Part shown: positions 1 through 8,726 of the stretch, piece by piece
How the letters are laid out: every line of letters starts with the position of its first letter
Position numbering within the stretch: the stretch's first letter is position 1
Source: Anaerolineae bacterium
GTDB taxonomy: Bacteria; Chloroflexota; Anaerolineae; JAFGEY01
DNA: 64,000 nucleotides
NCBI GenBank assembly: GCA_016931365.1
Contig: JAFGEY010000217.1
Span: 1 to 64,000 of the forward strand
Reading direction: 5' to 3'
Program-made: the position numbers and the translations under genes
Notes under the pieces: generated by a model
What the model saw: the letters and a program-made list of their open reading frames with translations, nothing else
Databases searched by the model: none
Told to the model about the DNA's origin: nothing

Positions 1-663
1 GCCTCGACGCAAGCGCCCTTTTCCGGCATCGAGTGGCGCTTCCCCAACACCGACATCGACCTGGTCAATAACCTGCTCACCCACAACCTGATGGAGCGGG
101 AAGGCGCCACAGCGCGGCTGTTGAACAACGTGTACAACCAGCCCCTGTCGCTCTTTGTCGACGGGGCCAACGGCGACCTGCACCTGGTTTCCACGGCGAC
201 GGCGGCCATCGATCAGGGCGGCGCGGTGGCCCCCGGCCTGGTCGATGGCGACATCGACGGCGACGTACGGCCCATCGGCCCGGCGCGCGACGTGGGCGCG
301 GACGAGTACGGCATTTCGCCGCCCGCGGCCGTGTCCAACCTGCGCATCACCTCGGCCCTCACCGGCACGACGACGTTGACCGCGACGCTGGCCTGGACGC
401 CACCCGCCGGCGCCGTCACTGCGTCGCTGCGCTATGCGGCGAGCGCGATCAACAACACAAATTGGAGCAGCGCGACGGTGCTCGACGATGCACTGCCCGG
501 CAGCACGTCCGGCTATGTCGCCGTGGTACCCTTGCCCGGCGGCACGGCCTATTTTGCGCTGACCACACAAAACGCCGGCGGCACGTCCGGCGTGTCGAAC
601 AACGCCTTTTGGCCGCACCGGGACGTTTTTCTGCCGCTGGTTTTGAGAGAGGCAACGCCATGA
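1..663 (+). CDS. Secreted beta-helix protein, C-terminal part (5' end outside window)
   Basis: The frame is open from base 1, so the gene starts upstream. The visible 220 residues hold the end of a right-handed beta-helix region, then a 'choice-of-anchor Q'-like segment (DIDGDVRPIGPARDVGADEY), then a fibronectin-III-like beta domain. The chain ends with VFLPLVLREATP, the same kind of hydrophobic/basic tail as in the next gene. I infer an extracellular or surface protein, perhaps binding or cleaving polysaccharide; no catalytic residues can be assigned from this fragment. Its stop overlaps the next start as ATGA, so the two are translationally coupled. Confidence 0.75.
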   Translation, partial: ASTQAPFSGIEWRFPNTDIDLVNNLLTHNLMEREGATARLLNNVYNQPLSLFVDGANGDLHLVSTATAAIDQGGAVAPGLVDGDIDGDVRPIGPARDVGADEYGISPPAAVSNLRITSALTGTTTLTATLAWTPPAGAVTASLRYAASAINNTNWSSATVLDDALPGSTSGYVAVVPLPGGTAYFALTTQNAGGTSGVSNNAFWPHRDVFLPLVLREATP

Positions 664-2405
664 ATGCGCGACATCGATTGATTCTCTGGCTGCTCGCCGG
701 CATATTATTGTGGACCGTTCGGGGGAGCATCACGCCGCCGGGACAGGCGCAAAGCACCTATTACGTCGCCACCGACGGCAGCGACGACACCGGCAACGGC
801 TCGTCGGGCGCGCCCTGGGCGACGATCACTCACGCGCTCGACAGCGTGCCCGACGGCAGCACGATTTTGGTGCGTCCCGGCGCGTACAACGGGCTGGTGC
901 GGCTGCGCGGCCAATTCAGCCAGGGGGTGGTAGTCCGCTCGGAGACGCCCTATCAGGCTCGCCTGCGCCACAGCAGCACCGTCGTCACCTGCTTTTACGG
1001 GCAGGGCATCACCCTGGAAGGGTTCGACATCGCCCACAGCGGCCCCGGCGCGGGCGCGCTGGTGATCCAGATTCAAGACCTGATCGACGGATCGGAGCGA
1101 GTCAGCCGGATCGTGCTGCGCAACAACATCCTCCATGATAGCTATAACAACGACATTTTGAAGATAAATAACGGGGCCAGCGACATCCTGATCGAAGGCA
1201 ACGTCTTTTACAATCAGGCCGGCTCGGACGAGCACATCGACATCAACAGCGTTACCAATGTGGTGGTGCAGGACAACATCTTTTTCAACGATTTCGCCGG
1301 CAGCGGGCGCAGCGACGATGATACCAGCAGCTTTATCGTGATCAAGGACAGCAACGAAGGTGATGACGATCAATGGGGCAGCGAGCACATCACGGTGCGC
1401 CGCAACGTCTTTGCCCACTGGGAGGGATCGAGCGGGCAGGGCTTTGTGCGCGCGGGCGAGGACGGGCAGTCGTTCTACGAGGCGCGCGACGTGCTGATCG
1501 AAAACAACCTGATGATCGGCAACAACACAATGCAGATTCGCTCGCCTTTTCAGATGATGAACGTCTACAGCGTCACCGTGCGCGCCAACACCGTCGTCGG
1601 CAATATGCCGGCCAAGGAATTCGGGGCGCGGATTTTTACCTACGGCACCGGCGCGCCGACCAACGACCAGATTCACCTGCACAACAACATCTGGGCCGAC
1701 CCGACCGGCACGATGGGCGACACCTTTAATCGCGGCAACAACACCGTCAACCTGACCTTTGACTGCAACCTGTTCTGGAACGCGGGCAACCCCTTTCCGA
1801 CGTCGTCCGAGTCGATCATCGAAGTGACGGACGACATCCACCGCGTGGTCGGCGACCCGCTGCTGGGGGATCAGAGCGGGCTGGTGCTGCCGCGTTGGAA
1901 TCCGGGGACAAGTCAATTTGCCGACGGATCATCGACGATTGAGGAAGCATTCAGACGCCTGGTGATATTGTACGGCACACCCGCAGCGGGCAGCCCGGCA
2001 ATCGACGCGGCCGATCCGGTCTATATGCCTGCTGAAGACATCCTCGGCAATGGGCGCACGCTGCCCGACATCGGCGCGGTCGAGTTTGTGCCTCCGCTCG
2101 CGCTCAACGCAGCCCCGGCCGATCGATCGATTCGCCTGACCTGGAGCGTGAACACCCTTGTACCCGTCACCGCTACCTGGCGGATTACCTACGTTGGCCC
2201 AACCGGCGACCAACCCTCGCCGGTGACCGGCATCATCAGCCCAACCCGCGCTTTTACGCTGACCGGGCTGACCAATTACACGCTCTACACGATGACGCTC
2301 AACGCCATGGTCGGCAGCACGCCGTCGCTGACCGACACGGTCACGGCCATGCCCACCGACATCTGGGTTTACCTGCCCGTTGTGCTCAAGCAGTTTGGAC
2401 AGTGA
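660..2405 (+). CDS. Secreted DUF1565/pectate-lyase-like parallel beta-helix protein
   Basis: 581 residues. The start is the ATG overlapping the upstream stop, with GAGAGG nine bases before it; a longer in-frame extension upstream lies inside the previous gene and is rejected. Residues 1-31 form a signal peptide ending near GQAQ. A DUF1565-type opening (STYYVATDGSDDTGNG) follows, then repeated strands such as VLRNNILHDS, LIEGNVFYNQ and VVQDNIFFND that build a right-handed beta-helix. Around residue 450 there is an anchor-Q-like segment (AAGSPAIDAAD), then an FN3-like domain, and the tail DIWVYLPVVLKQFGQ. The fold is shared with polysaccharide lyases, but enzymatic activity is not shown. It forms a tandem unit with the preceding partial gene. 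Confidence 0.8.
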   Translation: MNARHRLILWLLAGILLWTVRGSITPPGQAQSTYYVATDGSDDTGNGSSGAPWATITHALDSVPDGSTILVRPGAYNGLVRLRGQFSQGVVVRSETPYQARLRHSSTVVTCFYGQGITLEGFDIAHSGPGAGALVIQIQDLIDGSERVSRIVLRNNILHDSYNNDILKINNGASDILIEGNVFYNQAGSDEHIDINSVTNVVVQDNIFFNDFAGSGRSDDDTSSFIVIKDSNEGDDDQWGSEHITVRRNVFAHWEGSSGQGFVRAGEDGQSFYEARDVLIENNLMIGNNTMQIRSPFQMMNVYSVTVRANTVVGNMPAKEFGARIFTYGTGAPTNDQIHLHNNIWADPTGTMGDTFNRGNNTVNLTFDCNLFWNAGNPFPTSSESIIEVTDDIHRVVGDPLLGDQSGLVLPRWNPGTSQFADGSSTIEEAFRRLVILYGTPAAGSPAIDAADPVYMPAEDILGNGRTLPDIGAVEFVPPLALNAAPADRSIRLTWSVNTLVPVTATWRITYVGPTGDQPSPVTGIISPTRAFTLTGLTNYTLYTMTLNAMVGSTPSLTDTVTAMPTDIWVYLPVVLKQFGQ

Positions 2406-2422
2406 AATTCCGGGATAATGCG

Positions 2423-3292
2423 ATGATGGAACAAAATCAATCCATTCAAACGATCATTAAACAGCGTTTCTCTTGCCGTACATACGAAAACAAACCCATC
2501 GCACCGCAAGCGCGCCAGCAGTTGGAAGCACTGATCGCGCAAGCAACGGTCGGGCCATTGGGGTCGAAAGCGCGGTTTGCGCTCATCGCCGCCGCAGAGA
2601 CCGACCGCCAGGCGTTGAAAGGGCTGGGCACGTATGGCTTTATCAAGAACCCGGCCGGGTTCATCGTCGGCGCAGTGGGGCAGGCCGCAAACGATATGGA
2701 GGATTTCGGCTATCTGATGGAAAAACTGATCCTCAATGCGACGGCGCTCGGTCTGGGCACGTGCTGGCTGGGGGGGACGTTTGCCAGGAGCCGCTTTGCG
2801 CGGGTCATCGATCTGCAAGCCGGTGAGTCGCTGCCGGCCGTGGCCTCGCTGGGCTATGGGGCCAGCCAACCGCGCGCCCGAGACGTTTTGATTCGCCGGG
2901 GCGCAGAGTCGAACAAGCGGTTGCCGTGGGAACAGCTTTTCTTTGACGGCGCGTTTGGCACTCCGCTCGGACGCGAAGGAGCGGGGAAATACGCCGGGCC
3001 GTTGGAAATGGTGCGCCTGGGGCCGTCGGCGTCCAACAAGCAGCCCTGGCGCATCGTCCGTCAAGGCGGCCGCTGGCATTTTTACTTGCAGCGCACGCCC
3101 GGCTATGGCAAGTCAGTATTGGGCCTGGCCAAAATGGCCGATTTGCAGCGCGTCGACGTCGGCATTGCGCTGTGCCACTGGGCGCTGACGGCGGTCGCGT
3201 TGGCCCTGCCGGGCGCGTGGCAGGTCAGCAAGCCCGAGATCGGCCGGCCCGACACATTGACTGAATACGCGGTCACCTGGGCAGGAGTTTGA
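2423..3292 (+). CDS. Nitroreductase family protein, TM1586 type
   Basis: 289 residues from the ATG at 2423. A GTG at 2402 overlapping the previous stop is an alternative start, but the family normally begins just before the SIQTIIKQRFSCRTYENKPI region. That opening is the FMN-binding arginine motif of nitroreductases (RFSCRTY). A second half-domain with LGPSASNKQPWRIV near residue 195 makes this the long two-lobed putative nitroreductase form rather than a 180-residue enzyme. The expected role is an FMN-dependent NAD(P)H oxidoreductase of unknown substrate. A clear hairpin terminator follows 28 bases after the stop. Confidence 0.75.
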   Translation: MMEQNQSIQTIIKQRFSCRTYENKPIAPQARQQLEALIAQATVGPLGSKARFALIAAAETDRQALKGLGTYGFIKNPAGFIVGAVGQAANDMEDFGYLMEKLILNATALGLGTCWLGGTFARSRFARVIDLQAGESLPAVASLGYGASQPRARDVLIRRGAESNKRLPWEQLFFDGAFGTPLGREGAGKYAGPLEMVRLGPSASNKQPWRIVRQGGRWHFYLQRTPGYGKSVLGLAKMADLQRVDVGIALCHWALTAVALALPGAWQVSKPEIGRPDTLTEYAVTWAGV

Positions 3293-3319
3293 TCTGAGCG
3301 TTCCATCGACTGTTTTCAC

Positions 3320-3347
3320 GGCCCGATCATCATGGTCGGGCCTTTTG
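3320..3347 (+). terminator. Rho-independent terminator after the nitroreductase gene
   Basis: GGCCCGA (3320-3326) pairs with TCGGGCC (3336-3342) across a nine-base loop and is followed by TTTT. It sits directly after the nitroreductase gene and before the next promoter. Confidence 0.75.
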
Positions 3348-3349
3348 CG

Positions 3350-3378
3350 TTGCCAAGATAGGTCGACCGTGATAGAAT
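3350..3378 (+). promoter_or_regulatory. Sigma-70-type promoter for the IMP cyclohydrolase operon
   Basis: TTGCCA (3350-3355) and TAGAAT (3373-3378) are separated by exactly 17 bases. They lie just after a terminator and about 130 bases before the gene at 3506, so the transcript would carry a leader of roughly 120 bases in which I see no known riboswitch. Confidence 0.6.
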
Positions 3379-3505
3379 ACGCCCATCCTATCCCGAATAA
3401 ATTGGATCTGAACGGAGCTTGCTCGCTCGGAAGAAAATTCTTGCACAGGCAATGGTTTCCATTGCACAGCGACGATCTTGGGATAGGCCTTGAAAGGAGG
3501 CAGAA

Positions 3506-4252
3506 ATGGACATATTTGAACGCGCCGAGCAAAATCTGGATCGCCATCTCCGCCGGAACAGCTATCCGGGGCGCGGACTGATCGTCGGGCGGGCCGGCAG
3601 CGCTGACGCCTGGGTGCAGGTGTACTGGATTATGGGCCGCAGCACGCACAGCCGCAACCGCCGCTTTGTCGTCGACGGCTCGACGCTGCGCACCGAGCCG
3701 GTTGATATCAGCATGGTCAAAGACCCGAGCCTGATTATTTACGAGGCGATGCTCGAACTACCGGATGTGTATCTTGTTACCAACGGCGATCAAACGCGGA
3801 CGATCTACCGCGCGCTGCACGTCGGCGGGACGTTTGAGGACGCACTGCTCACCCGCGAGCGCGAACCCGATCCGCCGAATTACACGCCGCGCATCAGCGC
3901 GATGCTCGATCTGCGCGCTCAAACAGCGCAAATCGCGCTCAATATTCTCAAGGCAAACAAAGCAAACCCCGAACTGACCGACCACACCACCTGGCGGCCC
4001 GCGCCGCCGCCCGCCGGGCTGGGCTACTGCATCACCACCTATATGGGTGACGGCTCCCCCCTGCCCTCATTCGACGTCGATCCGTTGTTGATGCCGCTGC
4101 AAGGCGGCGCCGAGGAGATTTTGAGCACCTGCTGGGACGCGCTCGACGTCGACAACCGCATTTCGCTGGCGGTCAAGTGGATAACGAATGGTGAATTGAG
4201 TCGCCTCAAGGTGAGCGAACTCACCATTCGAAACCGCTTCGGAGATGCCTGA
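3506..4252 (+). CDS. purO: IMP cyclohydrolase, archaeal PurO type
   Basis: 248 residues. The ATG follows AAAGGAGG with ideal spacing. The N-terminal signature PGRGLIVGRAG and the stretch VQVYWIMGRSTHSRNRRF are characteristic of the PF07826 IMP cyclohydrolase family, which closes the purine ring (FAICAR to IMP) in archaea and occurs scattered in bacteria, where PurH usually does the job. The chain appears full length. The gene starts a run of very tightly packed genes (1 to 4 base overlaps) up to 6250, although the partners (SMP-30 lipoprotein, GNAT, flavin reductase) have no purine link. Whether it supplies purine synthesis or acts on a related nucleotide cannot be told from the sequence. Confidence 0.8.
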   Translation: MDIFERAEQNLDRHLRRNSYPGRGLIVGRAGSADAWVQVYWIMGRSTHSRNRRFVVDGSTLRTEPVDISMVKDPSLIIYEAMLELPDVYLVTNGDQTRTIYRALHVGGTFEDALLTREREPDPPNYTPRISAMLDLRAQTAQIALNILKANKANPELTDHTTWRPAPPPAGLGYCITTYMGDGSPLPSFDVDPLLMPLQGGAEEILSTCWDALDVDNRISLAVKWITNGELSRLKVSELTIRNRFGDA

Positions 4253-5205
4253 TGCGTAAATGGACCTTGTTGTTTTTCTTACTCGCCTTTTTGCTTGGCT
4301 GTGCCAGGGAGGATACGATGCCTGCAAAATCCCTTTCTATGGACGATGTTCTCGCGCCGGATATCAAGGTCGAACAAGTGACTGGCGGCTTTCAGTTCAC
4401 CGAGGGGCCGGTGTGGATGCCGGACGGCTATCTGTTGTTTTCCGACATTCCCGCCAACATCATCTACAAATGGACGCCCGGCGCGGCCAAGGCCGAGGTA
4501 TGGCGCGCGCCCAGCGGCAACTCGAACGGCCTCACCCTCGACGCACAAGGGCGCTTGCTGGCCTGCGAGCACAGCAATCGCCGGGTGTCGCGCACCGAGC
4601 AGGACGGTACGATAACCCTATTAGCCGATAGGTACGATGGCAAAAAACTCAACAGCCCCAACGACATTGTCGTCCATTCGAGCGGCGCCATCTATTTCAC
4701 CGACCCGCCGTACGGCCTGCCCAATCAAAAGGTGGGCAAAGAACTCGATTTCAACGGCGTCTACCGCCTTGCGCCGGACGGCGCGCCGTCCGGCACTTTA
4801 ACCTTGCTCGACGATTCGCTGCCGCGCCCCAACGGGCTGGCCTTTTCGCCGGACGAGCGCGTGCTTTACGTGGACGATTCGCAGTTGGGGATCATCCGCG
4901 CCTATGACGTGCAGCCCGACGGCACGCTGGCCAACGCACGACTCTTTGCCGAACTCAAAGGCGACAAAGAGGGCGTGCCCGACGGGATGAAGGTCGATCT
5001 GATGGGCAACGTCTTTTGCACCGGGCCGGGCGGCGTGTGGGTGTTCAACCCTGCCGGCGACAAGTTGGGCGTGATCGAAATGCCGGAAGTGCCGGCCAAC
5101 CTGGCCTGGGGCGGCCCCGATTTCAAGACCCTGTACGTCACCGCGCAGACGGGGCTGTACCGCGTGCAGGTCAAGACCGGCGGCAAGCTGGCGGGCTCAA
5201 ATTGA
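4252..5205 (+). CDS. SMP-30/gluconolactonase-family lipoprotein
   Basis: 317 residues. The ATG overlaps the preceding TGA by one base (TGATG), with GGAG just upstream. Residues 1-17 are a lipoprotein signal ending in the lipobox LLGC, so the protein is predicted to be anchored outside the membrane. The rest is a six-bladed SMP-30-type beta-propeller: FTEGPVWMPDG near residue 47 supplies the first metal-binding Glu, SPNDIVVHSSGAIYFTDPPYG follows near 142, and RPNGLAFSPDE near 195. The family hydrolyses sugar lactones with a divalent metal; the substrate here is unknown. Confidence 0.8.
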   Translation: MRKWTLLFFLLAFLLGCAREDTMPAKSLSMDDVLAPDIKVEQVTGGFQFTEGPVWMPDGYLLFSDIPANIIYKWTPGAAKAEVWRAPSGNSNGLTLDAQGRLLACEHSNRRVSRTEQDGTITLLADRYDGKKLNSPNDIVVHSSGAIYFTDPPYGLPNQKVGKELDFNGVYRLAPDGAPSGTLTLLDDSLPRPNGLAFSPDERVLYVDDSQLGIIRAYDVQPDGTLANARLFAELKGDKEGVPDGMKVDLMGNVFCTGPGGVWVFNPAGDKLGVIEMPEVPANLAWGGPDFKTLYVTAQTGLYRVQVKTGGKLAGSN

Positions 5206-5687
5206 TGGTCTATCGACGGTTAACTGTTGGCGATGCTGAAGCATTGGCTGCGTTCTATAACAGCTTGAGCGTCGCGTCCAGGCGCACCTTTCGCCCGCTG
5301 GGCGAAACGACGACGGTTGAGATTTGCCAACAGATCGTGCATGCCAACAAAGCCGAAGACAAGTTCGACTTGATCGCGCTGGATGGCCCGACCGTTGTTG
5401 GCTGGAGTTTTGTGTGGCATCTCAAAGGCGATGAGCCGACTTTGGGCCTGGCCGTCGCCGACTTGTATCACGGGCAAGGCATTGGCTCGGCGCTGATCGA
5501 CGCGGTGTTGCGAGAGGCTCATCATCGTGGCTTGCCTACTGTGTTTTTGACCGTCGTGCAGGACAACGAAATCGCCCGGCGGCTATACGAAAAGCGCGGC
5601 TTTATGCGTTACGGCGAGTTCGTCGGCGAGGACGGGCTGCCTTATTTTCGGATGCGCCTTGTGTTTGATCGAGGAGAATCGCAGTGA
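5205..5687 (+). CDS. GNAT-family N-acetyltransferase
   Basis: 160 residues, starting at the ATG that overlaps the previous TGA by one base. The acetyl-CoA binding motif A is visible as [18 protein letters not shown] (Q/R-x-x-G-x-G/A type), followed by [16 protein letters not shown], the usual motif B with the Asn and Tyr that orient the cofactor. The length fits a single-domain GNAT. The acceptor cannot be predicted. It overlaps the next gene by four bases (GTGA), so it is part of the same transcript. Confidence 0.8.
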   Translation: MVYRRLTVGDAEALAAFYNSLSVASRRTFRPLGETTTVEICQQIVHANKAEDKFDLIALDGPTVVGWSFVWHLKGDEPTLGLAVADLYHGQGIGSALIDAVLREAHHRGLPTVFLTVVQDNEIARRLYEKRGFMRYGEFVGEDGLPYFRMRLVFDRGESQ

Positions 5688-6250
5688 AAAAATCAGTGGG
5701 AGCAAAAACAATCGCTTACCCAACGCCGGTGTTCATCGTCGGCACGTATGACGACGCGGGCAAGCCGAACATCATGGCCGCCGCCTGGGCCGGGATTTGC
5801 TGCTCCAGGCCGCCCTGCGTGGCCGTGTCGCTGCGCAAAGCAACGCATTCCTATCACAACATTGTCGCGCGCAGGGCGTACACGGTCAGCTTTCCGAGCG
5901 AGGCCTTTGTCAAAGAAGCTGATTACGCCGGGTTGGCCTCCGGGCGTGACGTGAACAAGTTCGACGAACTGGGCCTCACCCCGGTGCGCAGCGAGCTGAT
6001 CGACGCGCCATACGTGGCCGAATTTCCGCTGGTGCTGGAGTGCAAGCTGCTGCACACCAGCGAGATCGGCCTGCACACGCAGTTCATCGGCGAAGTGCTG
6101 GACGTCAAGGCCGACGAAGCGGTGCTCGACGAGCGCGGGCAACCGCACATCGAGCGGGTCAGGCCGATCCTGTTCTCAACCAGCCCGCGCGCCTACTATG
6201 GCATCGGCGAGTATCTGGGCGAGGCTTTTTCGATCGGGCGCAAGGATTAG
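5684..6250 (+). CDS. Flavin reductase / flavoredoxin-like FMN-binding protein
   Basis: 188 residues, starting at a GTG that overlaps the upstream stop, with GAGGAGAA as ribosome binding site. The flavin reductase-like split-barrel motif is clear: [20 protein letters not shown], then [20 protein letters not shown], and YTVSFPSE. Members bind FMN and act as NAD(P)H:flavin oxidoreductases or flavoredoxins. It is the last gene of the tightly packed group that begins at 3506 and is followed by a GC-rich hairpin. Confidence 0.8.
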   Translation: MKKSVGAKTIAYPTPVFIVGTYDDAGKPNIMAAAWAGICCSRPPCVAVSLRKATHSYHNIVARRAYTVSFPSEAFVKEADYAGLASGRDVNKFDELGLTPVRSELIDAPYVAEFPLVLECKLLHTSEIGLHTQFIGEVLDVKADEAVLDERGQPHIERVRPILFSTSPRAYYGIGEYLGEAFSIGRKD

Positions 6251-6270
6251 TACTATATCGATTTTCAAGT

Positions 6271-6300
6271 GCTTGCAGCCCCGGGGACGGGGCTGCGAGC
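6271..6300. repeat. Intergenic perfect hairpin
   Basis: GCTTGCAGCCCCG (6271-6283) pairs with CGGGGCTGCGAGC (6288-6300) around a GGGA loop, 13 pairs including one G-T. There is no T-run, so it is more like a repetitive intergenic palindrome than a canonical terminator, though it could slow transcription between the genes on either side. Confidence 0.6.
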
Positions 6301-6330
6301 AATGTCTCGTTGTAATACTGGAGATTGGCG

Positions 6331-7875
6331 ATGAAAACGGCGCTGCGCAAGCATCTCCCTCAGTTGATCCTCGTCGTGGCCGCGACATGGCTGCTGGTAC
6401 AGCTCGCCGTCGGCGCGGGGTTGTTTTTCAAGCACATTTGGGCGGCGATCCGTTTCCCTTTCGCGCTCGATTATGGCGAAGGGCCGCTGCTCGACCAAAC
6501 GATTCACCTCGCGCACTTGGGAAACATCTACAGGCGCGACGTTGCCACACCGCCCTACACCATTTCCAACTATCCACCCGTCTTTCTGCTCGTCCAGGTG
6601 CCGCTGGCCTGGCTGTTTGGCCCGGCCCTGTGGTACGGGCGGGCGATCAATCTGCTCAGCCTGATCGCGGCGACAATCAGCATCGGTTTAATCATTTATA
6701 CGACAACCGACGATCTGATCGCCGCGATCGTTGCCGGGCTGACCTTGCTGCCGTTCCCGTTCATCGTCCATTGGTCGGCCTTTAACCGCATCGACTCGCT
6801 GGCGCTGGGGATCAGTTGCGCAGGGCTGTATGCTGTGGTGCGTTGGGGACACACACGCCGGGGGCTGATCTGGGGTGCGGCGCTGCTGACGGCATCTGTG
6901 TATACACGCCAGTCGTACGCGCTGGCCGCGCCGCTGGCCGCCTTTATGTGGCTGCTGCGCCCCGGCGACGATGCGCTGCCGCGCCGTCGGGCTTTTGAAT
7001 TGGCGGCGTGGGTCGCCGGGATGGGCCTGGGTGTGTTTTTACTGCTCAACCTGATCACCTGGGGCGGATTTTATTTCAACATCGTCGCGGCCAACGTAAA
7101 CCCTTTTTACTGGCACACAGTGCGCGAATATGCCGGCGAGGTGTGGAAAAACATCCCTTACCTGCTCGTCGCCGGGGCGCTGTTTCTGCTCGCCGGGCTG
7201 TTGTTTGCGCCTGCCAGGCTGTTGTTTGCGCCTGCCAGGCTGTGGTCGGGGAAAAAACTGGCACCGCGATCGTGGTGGGTGGTCGCACCCTACCTCGTCG
7301 GCGCGACAGCCTCCGCGATCACCATCGGCAAATCCGGCTCGAACGTCAATTACCTGTTCGAGTTTTGCGCGGCCCTCAGTCTGGTCGTCGGTGCCTGGAT
7401 CGCCTGGCCGAAAAGGTGGCCCTTGCTCCAGGCCGCGCTGATGTTGGCCCTGGTGCCGCAGGTCGCCGGGATCGCCCGCTGGACGCGCGAAGGGCGCTTT
7501 ACCTGGATTATGGGCAAGATCGCCGAGCGCGACGAGATCGCGCAAATGACCGAACTGGCCCACGCGGCCGACGGCCCGGTGCTGGCCGACGAGTATATGG
7601 CGTTGGTGCCGCTGGCGGGCAAGCCACTTTACTTCCAGCCCTTCGAACTCAAGCAGCTTTACCTGGCCGGCACCTGGGATGAAAGCGCCTTTTTGCAGGA
7701 CATCCAGGATCAGAAATTTCCGCTGCTGCTGATCTATGACCCACCGTGGTGGAACTCGCAAAAAGAGCGCTGGACGCCGCAACAGCTTTTCTACATATCA
7801 CTCTATTACGAGGAAAGCGATCGCCTGGCGAATACCATCATCTACCGGCCCAAGAGCTTTGTACTGGGCGATTGA
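6331..7875 (+). CDS. Multipass membrane glycosyltransferase-like protein (GT39/DUF2029 type)
   Basis: 514 residues from the ATG at 6331, chosen because GGAG lies seven bases upstream; a TTG two codons earlier would place the site too close. About ten to twelve hydrophobic segments alternate with short loops. After the first membrane segment comes FALDYGEGPLLDQTIHL, whose acidic residues sit where GT-C enzymes keep their catalytic Asp. Later NYPPVFLLVQVPLAWLFGP resembles the second loop of the family. The expected role is transfer of a sugar from a lipid-linked donor outside the membrane; donor and acceptor are unknown. A perfect 21-base tandem duplication in the gene repeats LLFAPAR. Confidence 0.65.
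   Translation: MKTALRKHLPQLILVVAATWLLVQLAVGAGLFFKHIWAAIRFPFALDYGEGPLLDQTIHLAHLGNIYRRDVATPPYTISNYPPVFLLVQVPLAWLFGPALWYGRAINLLSLIAATISIGLIIYTTTDDLIAAIVAGLTLLPFPFIVHWSAFNRIDSLALGISCAGLYAVVRWGHTRRGLIWGAALLTASVYTRQSYALAAPLAAFMWLLRPGDDALPRRRAFELAAWVAGMGLGVFLLLNLITWGGFYFNIVAANVNPFYWHTVREYAGEVWKNIPYLLVAGALFLLAGLLFAPARLLFAPARLWSGKKLAPRSWWVVAPYLVGATASAITIGKSGSNVNYLFEFCAALSLVVGAWIAWPKRWPLLQAALMLALVPQVAGIARWTREGRFTWIMGKIAERDEIAQMTELAHAADGPVLADEYMALVPLAGKPLYFQPFELKQLYLAGTWDESAFLQDIQDQKFPLLLIYDPPWWNSQKERWTPQQLFYISLYYEESDRLANTIIYRPKSFVLGD
7198..7239 (+). repeat. Perfect 21 bp tandem duplication inside a coding region
   Basis: Two identical 21-base copies (7198-7218 and 7219-7239) each encode LLFAPAR in frame within the membrane protein gene 6331-7875. 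It looks like a recent slippage event in a hydrophobic segment; it could also be an assembly artefact. Confidence 0.9.
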
Positions 7876-7900
7876 CCAGTCCATGAGCAGCCACTTGATC

Positions 7901-7929
7901 TTGAAGCCCCGCGCATTCTGTGCTATACT
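7901..7929 (+). promoter_or_regulatory. Sigma-70-type promoter with extended -10
   Basis: TTGAAG (7901-7906), a 17-base spacer and TATACT (7924-7929) preceded by TGC give a good extended -10 promoter 40 bases before the gene at 7969. Confidence 0.6.
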
Positions 7930-7968
7930 AGCGTCGATGAAGCGCTTGACTTGCTTTGATGTGAATCG

Positions 7969-8724
7969 ATGAACGACGGCGTCATCTGGCTGATCGTGAC
8001 CTTTGCCCTCTTGCTCGTGCTCACGCACTGGATCGCCCGGCACGTGCAAGGCATCGGCTACCTGCTGACCGAGGATGGACAAATCGCGATGACCGTCTAC
8101 CTGCTGTTGACCTTGCCCGGCGTGCTGCTACACGAATGCAGTCACGCACTGACGGCGATCTTGTTGCGGGTCAAGGTGCGCCGGTTTTCGATTGGCATCC
8201 GGCGCAAAGGACAAGACCTGGTTGCGCTCGGTTCAGTGGACATTGCGCGCACCGATCCGATCCGCGCCAGCCTGATCGGTTTGGCCCCGCTGGCAGCAGG
8301 ATGCGCGGTCATTCTGCTGATCGGCAGCCAGGCGTTGGGATTTGGCCGTTTCGAGCCGTTCAGTCCGGGGGCGTTCTGGCGCGAACTGTCGGGGATGTAT
8401 CGCGCGCCGGATTTCTGGCTGTGGGCCTACCTGGTGCTCGCCGTCGGCAACACGATGTTTCCCAGCGCCGCCGACCGCCACGCCTGGTGGCTGGCCTTGA
8501 TCTTTATCGCCTTTGTGGGCGCCATTTTGTACTTTGCCGGGCTGCTGGACGATCTTTCAACCGCCGTAGGCGGCTGGGCGCAGGGCGCGATGAACCTGCT
8601 CACCTATGCCTTTGCCGTCACCGTCATCGTCGACTTGGTTTTTGGCGTGTTCTTGTTTTTGGTCGAGCGGTCCCTGGGCATATTGGGGTTTGGCCGAATC
8701 AAGTACCAGAATAAGTGGAGATGA
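7969..8724 (+). CDS. Membrane protein with HExxH motif, M50-like
   Basis: 251 residues with about five hydrophobic segments. H55-E56-C57-S58-H59 forms an HExxH zinc motif inside a predicted membrane helix (LPGVLLHECSHALTAILL), the arrangement seen in site-2-protease-like M50 intramembrane peptidases. The second M50 motif (LDG or NPDG with the third zinc ligand) is not evident, so activity is uncertain. The ATG is preceded by a good promoter but only a weak ribosome binding site. It overlaps the surroundings of the next gene start (stop at 8722-8724), suggesting co-transcription with the isomerase gene. Confidence 0.6.
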   Translation: MNDGVIWLIVTFALLLVLTHWIARHVQGIGYLLTEDGQIAMTVYLLLTLPGVLLHECSHALTAILLRVKVRRFSIGIRRKGQDLVALGSVDIARTDPIRASLIGLAPLAAGCAVILLIGSQALGFGRFEPFSPGAFWRELSGMYRAPDFWLWAYLVLAVGNTMFPSAADRHAWWLALIFIAFVGAILYFAGLLDDLSTAVGGWAQGAMNLLTYAFAVTVIVDLVFGVFLFLVERSLGILGFGRIKYQNKWR

Positions 8725-8726
8725 AA

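Noticed and set aside
705..1916. Minus-strand open frame of 403 codons opposite the beta-helix gene
   Set aside because: It is the mirror of a high-GC coding frame: no ribosome binding site, no recognisable motifs, and the plus-strand protein has a signal peptide and clear repeats.
6271..6300. GC-rich hairpin as a factor-independent terminator
   Set aside because: No T-run follows, so I list it only as a repeat.
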